Origin: Caballeronia peredens
GTDB lineage: Bacteria; Pseudomonadota; Gammaproteobacteria; Burkholderiales; Burkholderiaceae
Direction of reading: 5' to 3'
Assembly (NCBI GenBank): GCA_001544595.2
Contig: FCOH02000001.1
Span: 372,001 to 436,000 of the forward strand
DNA: 64,000 bases
Position 1 is the stretch's first letter, and every line of letters begins with the position of its first letter. The position numbers were made by a program, and so were the translations under genes. Below the pieces are notes generated by a model. That model worked only from the letters and a program-made list of their open reading frames with translations. It did not search any database and had not been told where the DNA came from. Shown in pieces: positions 15,295-24,273 of this stretch.

Positions 15295-16080
15295 ATGGAG
15301 TCGATGCAGATCGGCACGGTTGCTCACGCGCTGTTCGCCGCCCTCGATGGATGTGATCCGATCGCGCCGCTCACGACGAGCGAGCCGGGCATGACCATCG
15401 CCGATGCTTACGAGATTCAGCGTCGAATGATCGCCACACGTCTCGCGGCGCGAGGCGAGCGCATCGTCGGCAAGAAGATCGGCATCACGAGCGAAGCGGT
15501 GATGAACATGCTCGACGTCCGTCAGCCGGATTTCGGGCAGCTCACATCAGGTATGCAGTACGCCAATGGCGCGACGATTCCGTTGTCGCAATTCATTGCC
15601 CCGCGCGCCGAAGGGGAGATCGCGTTTCTGCTGGCGAGCGATCTGATCGGCCCCGGGCTGACCGCACAGGACGTGCTGAATGCGACCGAGTGGGTCATGC
15701 CTTGCTTCGAGATCGTCGATTCGCGCATCCGCGACTGGAAGATCCGCATTCAGGACACGGTTGCCGACAATGCGTCCTCCGGTGCGTTCGTGATCGGCGA
15801 AGGACGGGCTGATCCACGCGCGCTCGATCTCGCCGCAGTCACGATGCGCTTCACGCGCAATGGGGAAACCATCGGCACGGGTCAGGGTTCCGCCGCGCTG
15901 GGTCATCCCCTCAACGCGGTTGTCTGGCTGGCCAATCAGCTCGGCGAGTTCGGCATGCCGCTGCGTGCGGGCGAAATCATCTTGTCCGGTGCGCTTTCGG
16001 CGATGGTTCCGGCTCGCGCCGGCGACCGCATGCGTGTCGAGTTCGACGGTCTGGGTCACGCCGACGTCGCGTTCGAATGA
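15295..16080 (+). CDS. 2-keto-4-pentenoate hydratase (DmpE/MhpD type)
   Basis: Hydratase of 261 residues converting 2-hydroxypenta-2,4-dienoate to 4-hydroxy-2-oxovalerate. Diagnostic segments are GKKIGITSEAVMNMLDV (about 59-75), APRAEGEIAF (metal-binding glutamates), VADNASSGAFVIGE, and ALGHPLNAVVWLANQLGEFG. These match the DmpE/XylJ branch better than the 4-oxalocrotonate decarboxylase branch (DmpH), in line with the absence of a semialdehyde dehydrogenase and tautomerase from the operon. AGGAGAAAAC precedes the ATG. Acetaldehyde dehydrogenase and aldolase genes follow directly. Confidence 0.9.
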   Translation: MESMQIGTVAHALFAALDGCDPIAPLTTSEPGMTIADAYEIQRRMIATRLAARGERIVGKKIGITSEAVMNMLDVRQPDFGQLTSGMQYANGATIPLSQFIAPRAEGEIAFLLASDLIGPGLTAQDVLNATEWVMPCFEIVDSRIRDWKIRIQDTVADNASSGAFVIGEGRADPRALDLAAVTMRFTRNGETIGTGQGSAALGHPLNAVVWLANQLGEFGMPLRAGEIILSGALSAMVPARAGDRMRVEFDGLGHADVAFE

Positions 16081-16101
16081 GATAGACCCTGAGGAGACGA
16101 C

Positions 16102-17094
16102 ATGGATTCTAAAGAGGCGAGCAAGCCGCTCAAGGCGGCGATCATCGGTTCCGGAAACATCGGCACCGATCTGCTGGTGAAGATCTTGCGTCACGGGCGC
16201 AACGTAGAGGCCGCGATCATGGTCGGCATCGATGCCGCTTCCGACGGGCTTGCCCGAGCAAGACGGCTTGGCGTGCAGACTTGCGATACCGGCGTGGACG
16301 GCTTGTTGTCGATGCCGGCATTCGAGCACATCGACGTCGTGTTCGATGCCACGTCCGCGGCAGCGCACGTACGTAACGACGCATTGCTGCGCGCCGCGAA
16401 ACCCGGCATTCGCGTGATCGACCTGACTCCGGCGGCCATCGGACCGTATTGCGTTCCGGTGGTGAACCTGGACATGCATCGCGATGCACAGAATCTCAAC
16501 ATGGTGACCTGTGGCGGTCAGGCGACCATACCGGTCGTCGCGGCTGTCTCGAGCGTTGCGCGCGTTCATTACGCCGAGATCGTGGCTTCGATTTCGAGCC
16601 GTTCGGCTGGACCGGGAACGCGCGCGAATATCGACGAGTTCACCGAGACCACTTCGCGCGCCCTCGAAACCGTGGGCGGAGCGGCACGGGGCAAGGCGAT
16701 CATCGTTCTCAATCCCGCCGAGCCGCCGTTGCTCATGCGCGATACCGTCTTCACGCTTTCCGAAGACGCCGACGAAGCGGCCATCGAAACCGCGATCGTG
16801 GAAATGGTCGAGTCCGTGCGGGCCTATGTGCCCGGCTATCGGCTCAAGCAACGCGTGCAGTTCGAGCGGATTCCTTCCAGCCAGCCGGTCGAAGTGCCGG
16901 GACTCGGATTGCGCAGCGGCCTCAAGACGTCGGTCTTTCTCGAGGTCGAAGGCGCGGCTCACTATCTCCCCGCTTACGCGGGCAATCTCGACATCATGAC
17001 ATCGGCGGCGCTCGCCGCGGCGGAAGCCATCGCTGCGCGGCTGACCGTTGCCGGGCAGCGTGCTCTCGACGACACCTTCGCGGGGATCAAATGA
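16102..17094 (+). CDS. Acetaldehyde dehydrogenase (acylating), DmpF type
   Basis: CoA-acylating aldehyde dehydrogenase of 330 residues; oxidises acetaldehyde (or a homologue) to the acyl-CoA with NAD+. The N-terminal Rossmann motif is [13 protein letters not shown] (about 14-26). The catalytic cysteine lies in [12 protein letters not shown] (about residue 137). The partner contact region near the C-terminus ([15 protein letters not shown]) is typical of DmpF/MhpF/BphJ. Its stop overlaps the start of the aldolase, and the two proteins of this family form a channelling complex that passes the toxic aldehyde internally. TGAGGAGAC precedes the ATG. Confidence 0.95.
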   Translation: MDSKEASKPLKAAIIGSGNIGTDLLVKILRHGRNVEAAIMVGIDAASDGLARARRLGVQTCDTGVDGLLSMPAFEHIDVVFDATSAAAHVRNDALLRAAKPGIRVIDLTPAAIGPYCVPVVNLDMHRDAQNLNMVTCGGQATIPVVAAVSSVARVHYAEIVASISSRSAGPGTRANIDEFTETTSRALETVGGAARGKAIIVLNPAEPPLLMRDTVFTLSEDADEAAIETAIVEMVESVRAYVPGYRLKQRVQFERIPSSQPVEVPGLGLRSGLKTSVFLEVEGAAHYLPAYAGNLDIMTSAALAAAEAIAARLTVAGQRALDDTFAGIK

Positions 17095-18140
17095 AGCAGA
17101 AGCTCTATATCTCGGATGTCACGCTTCGCGATGGCGCGCATGCGATTCGTCACCGTTACAGCCTGGATCAGGTGCGATGCATCGCGCGCGCCCTCGACGA
17201 GGCTCGCGTCGATTCGATCGAAGTGGCTCACGGCGACGGTCTGCGAGGCTCGTCGTTCAACTACGGCTTCGGCGCGCACACCGACGTGGAATGGATCGCC
17301 GCTGTTGCGGAGGTCGTTCAGCATGCGCGCGTCGCGACGCTGTTGCTTCCGGGAATCGGCACCGTGCACGATTTGCGCGCAGCTTACGACGCCGGCGCGC
17401 GCGTGGTGCGAGTCGCCACGCATTGCACGGAAGCGGATGTATCGAGGCAGCACATCGAAGCGGCGCGGCATCTCGGCATGGATACGGTCGGCTTCCTGAT
17501 GATGAGCCACATGGCGTCGCCGCAGCAGCTCGCCGGGCAGGCAAGTCTGATGGAAGCCTACGGCGCGACCTGCGTCTACGTGGTGGATTCAGGTGGCGCC
17601 CTGACGATGAACGACACGCGCGAGCGCGTTCGCGCGCTCAGGGACGTGCTTCGCGCCGACACGGAAACCGGCATTCACGCGCATCACAACCTGAGTCTCG
17701 GTGTCGCCAATTCGATCGTGGCCGTCGAGGAAGGATGTAACCGGGTCGACGCCAGTCTGGCGGGAATGGGCGCCGGGGCAGGCAATGCGCCGCTCGAAGT
17801 CTTCATCGCGGCGGCGAACCGGCTCGGCTGGCTGCATGACTGCGACCTGTATCGCCTGATGGATGCCGCCGATGACACCGTGCGGCCTTTGCAGGAGCGG
17901 CCGGTACGCGTGGATCGCGAAACCCTCGCGCTGGGTTACGCGGGCGTCTATTCGAGTTTCCTGCGGCACGCCGAGCGCGCGGCGCAGCACTATGGCCTCA
18001 AGACCGTCGACATTCTCGTCGAGTTGGGTCGCCGCAGGATGGTGGGTGGTCAGGAGGACATGATCGTCGATGCGGCGCTCGACCTGTTGTCGAAATCCGC
18101 TGCCAATCCGAAGGTGTCCGCGAACGCGAGCACCCACTAA
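17091..18140 (+). CDS. 4-hydroxy-2-oxovalerate aldolase, DmpG type
   Basis: Mn2+-dependent class II (HMGL-like TIM barrel) aldolase of 349 residues that splits 4-hydroxy-2-oxovalerate into pyruvate and acetaldehyde. It shows [15 protein letters not shown] at the N-terminus (catalytic Arg and metal Asp, about residues 7-21), and the metal-binding [15 protein letters not shown] segment (about 192-206). The ATG at 17091 overlaps the dehydrogenase stop (ATGA), in keeping with the DmpF-DmpG complex. This step ends the lower pathway, giving pyruvate and, through its partner, acetyl-CoA. Confidence 0.95.
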   Translation: MKQKLYISDVTLRDGAHAIRHRYSLDQVRCIARALDEARVDSIEVAHGDGLRGSSFNYGFGAHTDVEWIAAVAEVVQHARVATLLLPGIGTVHDLRAAYDAGARVVRVATHCTEADVSRQHIEAARHLGMDTVGFLMMSHMASPQQLAGQASLMEAYGATCVYVVDSGGALTMNDTRERVRALRDVLRADTETGIHAHHNLSLGVANSIVAVEEGCNRVDASLAGMGAGAGNAPLEVFIAAANRLGWLHDCDLYRLMDAADDTVRPLQERPVRVDRETLALGYAGVYSSFLRHAERAAQHYGLKTVDILVELGRRRMVGGQEDMIVDAALDLLSKSAANPKVSANASTH

Positions 18141-18171
18141 CGCCCGTTGATGAAATTTAGCTGGAGGCAAT

Positions 18172-19533
18172 ATGGAACAAGGATGTACTCATTTCGAGGG
18201 CGGCGGTGCCGGCAGCCCGGTGCGCTTCGTGCGAAACGCACGATCGGTCGATGCGGCGACGCTGCGTCAACTGGTGCAGCCCGGAAAAGTGCACTCGGCC
18301 GTGTATACGTCGCCCGACATCTTCGAAGCCGAAATCGAGCGCATCTTTCATGGCTCGTGGCTGTATGTGGGTCACGCGAGCGAAGTGCCGCACAAAGGCG
18401 ACTACCGCGTGCGACGCCTCGGGCGCCAGCCGGTCATCATGGTGCGCGGTCATGACGATGTCGTACGCGTGTTGATGAATCGCTGCAGGCATCGCGGTGC
18501 GGCCGTGTGCGAACAGGAAGCCGGACGCGAGAAATTCTTTCGCTGCTGGTTTCACGGCTGGACCTACGACAACACGGGCAAGCTCATCAATGTGACGGAC
18601 CCCGCCGGATACGGCGAGGACTTCCGCATGGAAGAGTATTCGCTGACCAGTGCGCCGCGCGTCGAGACATATCGGGACTTCGTGTTCGCGTCGCTGTCGC
18701 CGGAGGTCGGAGCGCTTTCGGAGTATCTCGGGCCGGCCGCGCAGATGATCGACCTGCTCGTCGATGCTTCACCGACGCGCCGCATCGCACTGTCGGCGGG
18801 CGTCCACAAGACCGTCTACAACGGCAACTGGAAGATGGTGGGCATGGACGGCTATCACCCGCACTATGTGCACGCGTCCGTGGTGTCGATGTGGCAGCGC
18901 CAGGCGGATAGCGGCATCGGCGCCACGCATCGCGCCGACCCGTTCGACGGCCAGGCGAAAACCTACACGCGCGATCTCGGCCACGGCCATGCAATGCTCG
19001 ACATGCGCGAACATCGCGTCGCGCACTACGCGGACTATGAAACGTACCTGAAGGGCGTGCAGGGCGGCGCGGAGTACATCGCAGCGCTCACTGCGCGCGA
19101 CGGCGCCGAACAATCGAGGCTTCTCGTCGCCATTGCCGGCGATCCGCACATCGGCGTGTTTCCGAACATGCAGATCATCAACAACCAGATCCGCATCATG
19201 GTGCCGCTCGAGCCCGGGCGGACGGAAGTGCTGATGTTCCCGGTGCTGTTCGACGGAGTGAGCGACGCGATCAACACGATGCGCCTGCGCCAGCACGAGT
19301 CGTTCTATGGACCGGCGGGGGCGGGCTCCCCCGACGACGCCGAAATCTTCGAGCGGGCGCAGCGCGGCATGAACGCGCAAGTCAATCCCTGGATCGACAT
19401 CTCGCGAGGCATGACACGGGAGCAGGCCCATGCCGACGGGACCATCACGGGACACATCTCCGATGAAGTCCCGCAACGCGGCCAGATGCGCTATTGGCTG
19501 GAACTCATGACCGAGGGAGCCGAACTTGAATAA
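18172..19533 (+). CDS. Rieske ring-hydroxylating dioxygenase, alpha subunit
   Basis: Catalytic subunit of 453 residues. The Rieske cluster ligands are C105, H107, C125 and H128 (NRCRHRGA ... CWFHGW). The mononuclear iron site is GMDGYHPHYVHAS with D226 bridging and H229/H234 as ligands. It adds O2 to an aromatic ring to give a cis-dihydrodiol. Operon context (PdxA-type dehydrogenase, separate ferredoxin and reductase, CmtD-like protein) suggests a benzoate-like or other carboxylated substrate; the substrate itself cannot be read from the sequence. ATG 18172 is preceded by CTGGAGGCAAT. The TTG start of the beta subunit overlaps its end by 8 bases. Confidence 0.93.
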   Translation: MEQGCTHFEGGGAGSPVRFVRNARSVDAATLRQLVQPGKVHSAVYTSPDIFEAEIERIFHGSWLYVGHASEVPHKGDYRVRRLGRQPVIMVRGHDDVVRVLMNRCRHRGAAVCEQEAGREKFFRCWFHGWTYDNTGKLINVTDPAGYGEDFRMEEYSLTSAPRVETYRDFVFASLSPEVGALSEYLGPAAQMIDLLVDASPTRRIALSAGVHKTVYNGNWKMVGMDGYHPHYVHASVVSMWQRQADSGIGATHRADPFDGQAKTYTRDLGHGHAMLDMREHRVAHYADYETYLKGVQGGAEYIAALTARDGAEQSRLLVAIAGDPHIGVFPNMQIINNQIRIMVPLEPGRTEVLMFPVLFDGVSDAINTMRLRQHESFYGPAGAGSPDDAEIFERAQRGMNAQVNPWIDISRGMTREQAHADGTITGHISDEVPQRGQMRYWLELMTEGAELE

Positions 19534-20041
19534 TGCCGCTCATCCCCAAAGGCTGTCGTCGGACACGGGTAGCTCGCCGATCGAGAACGCGTCGCAGTTT
19601 CTTTATCACGAAGCGGCGCTGATGGATGCGCATCGCTTCGATGACTGGCTCGCGCTGTGGCATCCCGAGGGTCTCTATTGGGTGCCTTGCAATACCGAAG
19701 ACCTCGAACCGAACAGATCGATCTCGCTCATCTACGAGAACCGTCGGCAACTCGACGACCGCGTTTATCGGCTCAAAGGCCGTCATGCTCATGCACAGAG
19801 TCCGCGTTCGAGATTGCTGCGAGTCGTGTCGAACGTAACCATCGAGGCCGCGAGCAAGGAAAGCCTGATCGTTCACTCGAACTTCGCGCTTGGCGAGGTA
19901 CGCAGCGATCGCCAGGAGACCTTGTTCGGCCGTTGCCGCCACGTGCTGGCGTTCGAAGAGGGCGTGATGCTGATTCGCGAGAAGAAGGTGTTTCTGCTGA
20001 ACAACGACACGCCGATGAACAACCTCACGTTCCTGATCTGA
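19526..20041 (+). CDS. Ring-hydroxylating dioxygenase, beta subunit
   Basis: Small subunit of 171 residues with the SnoaL/NTF2-like fold of aromatic dioxygenase beta chains. Typical segments are QFLYHEAALMDAHRFDDWLAL (its first 15 residues are the hallmark), EGLYWVPC and SLIYENRRQLDDRVYRL, and the C-terminal FLLNNDTPMNNLTFLI. It is structural, holding the alpha subunits in an alpha3beta3 hexamer. Translation appears to begin at TTG 19526, with GAGGGAG at a good distance and overlap with the alpha stop codon, a sign of coupling. Confidence 0.9.
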   Translation: MNNAAHPQRLSSDTGSSPIENASQFLYHEAALMDAHRFDDWLALWHPEGLYWVPCNTEDLEPNRSISLIYENRRQLDDRVYRLKGRHAHAQSPRSRLLRVVSNVTIEAASKESLIVHSNFALGEVRSDRQETLFGRCRHVLAFEEGVMLIREKKVFLLNNDTPMNNLTFLI

Positions 20042-20048
20042 GGCCGAT

Positions 20049-20405
20049 ATGGATGCGCGAGTTATGGAAAGCGAAACTTCCACCGATGCGGCGCAGTGGA
20101 CGCAACTTTGCCTGCTCGAAGACGTGACTCACGGCGACGGCCTCCAGGTGAAGGTCGGCGAAAGGATTCTCGCAGTGTGGCGCGTGGATGATCTTGCCTT
20201 CGTCACTGACGACACCTGTACGCACGGCGAGGCATCGCTCGTGGCGACCGGCATGCTCGACGGCTTCTCGATCGTCTGCGGTTTGCATCAGGGCGAGTTC
20301 GATATCCGCACGGGCGAAGTGCGTGCCGCGCCCTGCAGCAAACCAATTCGCAGCTACGCGGCTGCGGTGCGCGAGGGCTTCGTGCTCGCGCGACTCGCCG
20401 AATAG
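20049..20405 (+). CDS. Rieske-type ferredoxin component
   Basis: Electron carrier of 118 residues with one [2Fe-2S] Rieske cluster: C57 and H59 in CTHGEASL, and C77 and H80 in CGLHQGEFD. It passes electrons from the flavoprotein reductase encoded at 21442 to the oxygenase alpha subunit. It follows the beta-subunit gene by seven bases, with TGAGGCCGAT before the ATG. A separate ferredoxin and a BphA4-type reductase place the enzyme among three-component biphenyl/cumate-type systems rather than two-component benzoate or phthalate systems. Confidence 0.93.
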   Translation: MDARVMESETSTDAAQWTQLCLLEDVTHGDGLQVKVGERILAVWRVDDLAFVTDDTCTHGEASLVATGMLDGFSIVCGLHQGEFDIRTGEVRAAPCSKPIRSYAAAVREGFVLARLAE

Positions 20406-20427
20406 CGATCAGAGGATGGACACAGTG

Positions 20428-21429
20428 ATGAACGAGACGACAATGCCGGCTTCTTCGCTGCCGATCATCGCGGTGATGGTCGGAGATCCCGCGGGTATCG
20501 GTCCGGAGGTCGCGGTCAAGGCGGCATCGGATGCATCGGTGCGCGCTGTATGCCGGCCCTTGCTGATCGGCGATATAGCGTCGATCAGCGTTGCCGCGAA
20601 AAGGCTGCCCCTGTCCGTCGAACTCGAAGTGATTCAGGCGTTCGACGCGAAGGCCTTCACATCGCCCCGAGTCGTGGTGCTGGATCCGCGTGACCTCGCT
20701 CCGCATGAGTATGCAACGGGCCAGCCTTCCGCCGCGGCGGGTCGAGCTGTCGTTCGCTGGATGGCGCTTGCGGACCGGATCGCGCATGACGGCTTGATCG
20801 GGGGATGGATCATGGGGCCGATCGATTCGACGTCGCTCAAGCTCGCAGGCGAAGTTGCGGGCATCGACGATCTGCAGCCGGACCATACTTTCATGTTTCG
20901 CATGAGCGGCAAACTGCGCGTCGTTCCGTTGACCGAACACATCCCGCTGCGCGACGTTCCCGCAACGGTTACGCACGACGCCATACTGAACCTCGTAGCA
21001 TTGGTAGACGCGCGTCTGAAAGACTGGGGCATCGAGAGGCCGCGCATCGGCGTGGCGGGACTCAATCCGCACGCCATGTTCGAAGAGGAGACGCAGATCA
21101 TCGGGCCTGCCGTCGAAAGTGCCATATCGCATGGGATTGACGTGCATGGCCCGGTTTCCCCTGACTCCGTGTTTCGCCATGGCCTCGATGGGCGCTATGA
21201 CGCGGTCGTCAGCATGTATCACGACCAGGGTCAGATCGCGCTCAAATCCGCAGCTTTCGAGGGCGCGTGCACGCTCTATCTGGGGGTCCCCTACGTGCGT
21301 GCGACCGTTCCGCACGGTACCGCAATGGACATCGCGGGAAAGAATGTGGCGCAGCACCGCAGCATGGCCTCCGCGCTGAGGACGGCGGCGGCGCTCGCCG
21401 CTAAGCGCGGTTTCCTGATCGAACAATGA
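20428..21429 (+). CDS. PdxA-family dehydrogenase (probable dihydrodiol dehydrogenase)
   Basis: NAD-dependent oxidoreductase of about 333 residues in the 4-hydroxythreonine-4-phosphate dehydrogenase (PdxA) family. It shows VMVGDPAGIGPEVAVKA at the N-terminus and the divalent-metal histidines in QPDHTFMF, LTEHIPLRDVP and MYHDQGQIALKS. PdxA makes vitamin B6, but the family also contains TphB, which oxidises and decarboxylates the dihydrodiol of terephthalate. Sitting between the ferredoxin and reductase genes of a Rieske dioxygenase, and with no SDR dihydrodiol dehydrogenase in the operon, this copy most likely rearomatises the cis-dihydrodiol. Whether CO2 is lost at this step is open. Start codons at 20416, 20425 and 20428 are all possible. 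Confidence 0.85.
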   Translation: MNETTMPASSLPIIAVMVGDPAGIGPEVAVKAASDASVRAVCRPLLIGDIASISVAAKRLPLSVELEVIQAFDAKAFTSPRVVVLDPRDLAPHEYATGQPSAAAGRAVVRWMALADRIAHDGLIGGWIMGPIDSTSLKLAGEVAGIDDLQPDHTFMFRMSGKLRVVPLTEHIPLRDVPATVTHDAILNLVALVDARLKDWGIERPRIGVAGLNPHAMFEEETQIIGPAVESAISHGIDVHGPVSPDSVFRHGLDGRYDAVVSMYHDQGQIALKSAAFEGACTLYLGVPYVRATVPHGTAMDIAGKNVAQHRSMASALRTAAALAAKRGFLIEQ

Positions 21430-21441
21430 GGAGCCGGCTCC

Positions 21442-22737
21442 ATGACAAGCCAATCAACCGATCCGCTGACCTTGCGCGTGGTGATCGTCGGAGCGGGACA
21501 GGCTGCGGCGGCAGTCGCGCGGACGTTGCGTGCAGAAGGACACAGGGGCGACATTACGATGCTCGGGGCCGAGCGCGTGGGTCCGTATGAGCGCCCGCCC
21601 TTGTCGAAAACGTGGCTGAGCGCGGAGGCCTTGCCGGAGATTGCATCCCTGCTCGATCTTTCGCGATCGGGCCAGCCCGAGGTCGATTTGCGCACCGGAG
21701 TCAACGTGACCCGCATCGACCGTGCATTGCGCACAGTGCATGTGGATGACGGGACGGAGTTTCGCTTCGACCGCCTCGTGATCGCAACCGGCGGCCGCGC
21801 CCGGCGTCTGGAGCTGCCGGGCGACGCGAGCGATGATATCACCTACCTGCGCACGACTGACGACGCGCTGCACATCCGCCGCAGATTGAAACGCGGCAAA
21901 CGACTGCTGGTGATCGGAGGCGGATGGATCGGACTGGAAACCGCGTGCAGCGCACGAAGGCTCGGCGTCGACGTGATCCTGGTCGAAGCGGGCCAGCGTC
22001 TGTGTGAACGGACCGTACCGGCAATAGTCGGTGAGCATCTGCTTCGCATTCAGCGCTCGCTCGGTGTCGACGTGCGGCTGAGTGCCGGCGTCGACCGCTT
22101 ATCGAAGTTGCCCGACGGACGTTACGCGGCTTCGCTGACGGACACTCAGGAAGCGTTCGATCTGGTGGTCGCGGGGGTAGGAATGGTGGCGAACGATGAG
22201 CTCGCGGCCGCATCCGGTCTGCCTTGCGCGGGCGGCGTTCTATGCGACGTCGAAGGACGCACGACCGACCCTCACGTCTTTGCATGCGGCGACGTGGCCT
22301 CGTTCGAGCATCCGTTCGGACCGGTCGGGACGAGACGTCTGGAATCATGGGACAACGCGGAGCAACAAGGCGCCGCGTGCGCGAGGGCCATTCTCGGCAA
22401 GCAGACCGCAGCGCATTCGTTGCCCTGGTTCTGGTCCGATCAGGGCGACGTGAATGTACAGATCCTCGGTTTTCCGAACGCGACGGACACACCGGTCCTG
22501 AGGGAGGACGACGGTCGAGCGACGCTCATCTGGTTAGGGCAATGCGCCATCGACGAGCCCGCGCGAATCGAGGCAGCAGTCTGCATCAACGCTCCCGCCG
22601 ACATGCCGATCCTGCGACGCATGTGGCAGAAGGGCGTGAGCGTCGACCGACACACGCTCGCCTCCAAAGACCTCAGTCTCAAGAGCCTTCTCCAGAGGTC
22701 GGCAGGTGTGGGACAGAACGGAAGTGCCGGCACGTAA
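21442..22737 (+). CDS. Ferredoxin reductase of the dioxygenase (BphA4-like)
   Basis: FAD/NADH oxidoreductase of 431 residues feeding electrons to the Rieske ferredoxin. The FAD-binding motif is VVIVGAGQAAAAVARTLR (about residues 10-27), followed by GPYERPPLSK, typical of BphA4/HcaD. The NADH-binding motif is LLVIGGGWIGLETA (about 154-167). The second FAD motif is VFACGDVAS. The C-terminal thioredoxin-reductase-like domain has LPWFWSDQGDVNVQILG. It starts 12 bases after the PdxA-family gene with GAGGAGCCGGCTCC upstream. It completes the three-component oxygenase. Confidence 0.92.
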   Translation: MTSQSTDPLTLRVVIVGAGQAAAAVARTLRAEGHRGDITMLGAERVGPYERPPLSKTWLSAEALPEIASLLDLSRSGQPEVDLRTGVNVTRIDRALRTVHVDDGTEFRFDRLVIATGGRARRLELPGDASDDITYLRTTDDALHIRRRLKRGKRLLVIGGGWIGLETACSARRLGVDVILVEAGQRLCERTVPAIVGEHLLRIQRSLGVDVRLSAGVDRLSKLPDGRYAASLTDTQEAFDLVVAGVGMVANDELAAASGLPCAGGVLCDVEGRTTDPHVFACGDVASFEHPFGPVGTRRLESWDNAEQQGAACARAILGKQTAAHSLPWFWSDQGDVNVQILGFPNATDTPVLREDDGRATLIWLGQCAIDEPARIEAAVCINAPADMPILRRMWQKGVSVDRHTLASKDLSLKSLLQRSAGVGQNGSAGT

Positions 22738-22827
22738 GCGCGCGTCGGACAATTTACATCGATCGAGCAAAACAGAGCGTGGCGGTACCGGTCGTCCGGT
22801 TGACCGTCCATGCCAAAGGAGACAGGC

Positions 22828-24177
22828 GTGAAAGCTTTTGAAACCTCGCAGGAGTGGCAAGGCGCAGTCGCGAGCACGGATTCTGCTCACGACGCGAGCG
22901 AAACGGGAACGGGCTCCAGGCGACTATTCTTCGCCAGCTTTCTCGGCACGATGGTCGAGTGGTACGACTTCTTTCTCTACGGCTTCATCGCGCCGCTCGT
23001 ATTCGAAGAACTGTTCTTTCCGAAGCTGAATGCGCTCAGCGGCACCATCGCCGTTTATGCGACGTTCGCCGTCGGCTATGCGAGCCGACCTCTCGGAGGG
23101 CTCGTGTTCGGCCACTTCGGCGACAAGATCGGACGCAAGTCTATGATGCTCGTGACCTTGCTGATGATGGGCATCGGTACCGCTGCAATCGGACTGCTGC
23201 CGAGCGTCGCTCAGATAGGAATGACCGCGACCTGTCTGCTCGTCGCGCTGCGCTTCGTTCAGGGCTTCGCGCTGGGCGGCGAATCGGCAGCGGCCAGCCT
23301 CATGGTGCTGGAAAGCGCGCAACAGCATCGCCGGGGCCTGCTCGGGGCCGCGCTTCAGGCGGCAGGACCGCTGGGCGTACTGCTGGCGTCTCTCGCGGTA
23401 TTCGTCGTGTCCAGGCTGCCGCACGAAGCCTTGCTTGCCTGGGGTTGGCGCGTGCCGTTCCTGGTGAGCGCCGTGCTCGTGGTGATCGGTCTGTATATCC
23501 GTCTGCGCGTCGAGGAAACCGTCGCGTTCCGCAAGCAGCAGAGCCAGCACGAATTGACGCGCATCCCGGCATGGGAAACCTTGCGCAGCTACAAGTGGCC
23601 GGTCTTCGTCGTGCTCGTGGTCAGCACCATGGAGAGCACGTTCTACTATCTGACGGGCGTCTACTCCATCTCGTACGTGACGAAGACGCTCCATATGCCC
23701 GGGTCGGTCGCGATCGGCGCGATTGCCTGCGCGAACGCATTCGCCCTCGTGTCCGTGCCGCTCTACGGCGCGTTGTCGGACCGGCTCGGGCGCAAGGGCG
23801 TGTATTTGCTGGGCATCGTGGCGTCGGCCATCTACCTGAACTTCTTTTTCACGATGCTCGACGGGCGATCACCATTGATAGTCGTGCTGGCGGTCGTGGC
23901 CGCAGTCGGCGTGATTCACGCGCCGATGTACGCGATGTTCGGCAGCTTCTATGGCGAACTGTTCCCCACACGGGTGCGCTTCACCGGCTTCTCGATGGGC
24001 AAGGCATTCGGCACGGTACTCGGCGGAGGCATCGCGCCGATGATCGCGGCATCGCTCGCGGCGCGCAACCACGGAGACCCCTCCGGTATCGGCCTCTACT
24101 ATCTCTGTCTCGCTTTCGTCGCACTGTGCGTGGTTCTGCGCGTGCGTGAAACGCGGCACGACGACATCACCGTCTAA
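22828..24177 (+). CDS. MFS transporter, metabolite:H+ symporter type
   Basis: Inner-membrane permease of about 449 residues with twelve hydrophobic segments. The N-terminal FLGTMVEWYDFFLYGF motif and SRPLGGLVFGHFGDKIGRK (first cytoplasmic loop, RPLG...GRK) define the MHS family that includes KgtP, ShiA and ProP. The large ALGGESAAASLMVLE segment lies in helix 4-5. I prefer the GTG start at 22828 because AAAGGAG precedes it by six bases; an ATG lies 18 bases upstream. As the penultimate gene of the operon it probably imports the aromatic acid. Confidence 0.9.
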   Translation: MKAFETSQEWQGAVASTDSAHDASETGTGSRRLFFASFLGTMVEWYDFFLYGFIAPLVFEELFFPKLNALSGTIAVYATFAVGYASRPLGGLVFGHFGDKIGRKSMMLVTLLMMGIGTAAIGLLPSVAQIGMTATCLLVALRFVQGFALGGESAAASLMVLESAQQHRRGLLGAALQAAGPLGVLLASLAVFVVSRLPHEALLAWGWRVPFLVSAVLVVIGLYIRLRVEETVAFRKQQSQHELTRIPAWETLRSYKWPVFVVLVVSTMESTFYYLTGVYSISYVTKTLHMPGSVAIGAIACANAFALVSVPLYGALSDRLGRKGVYLLGIVASAIYLNFFFTMLDGRSPLIVVLAVVAAVGVIHAPMYAMFGSFYGELFPTRVRFTGFSMGKAFGTVLGGGIAPMIAASLAARNHGDPSGIGLYYLCLAFVALCVVLRVRETRHDDITV

Positions 24178-24201
24178 GAACCCCACGTAACCACCGACTG
24201 A

Positions 24202-24235
24202 GCGTCGTGCGCCTCGCTGGAGGCGCACCCGACGC
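24202..24235 (+). other. Strong intergenic hairpin between permease and porin
   Basis: GCGTCG + TGCGCCTC pairs with GAGGCGCA + CGACGC around GCTG, with a small bulge. The inner stem GTGCGCCTC-GCTG-GAGGCGCAC is perfect. No T-run follows directly, so it may be a partial terminator, an RNA-processing point or a barrier to 3' decay that sets porin expression apart from the enzymes. Confidence 0.5.
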
Positions 24236-24273
24236 GGCTTTCGTTCGTCTCCAACTTCTCGAACAAGACCACC

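Noticed and set aside
16449..17090. Plus-strand extension of the DmpG frame upstream of 17091
   Set aside because: It overlaps the acylating dehydrogenase gene in another frame, is Arg-rich and has no family similarity; the ATGA overlap at 17091 is the true aldolase start.
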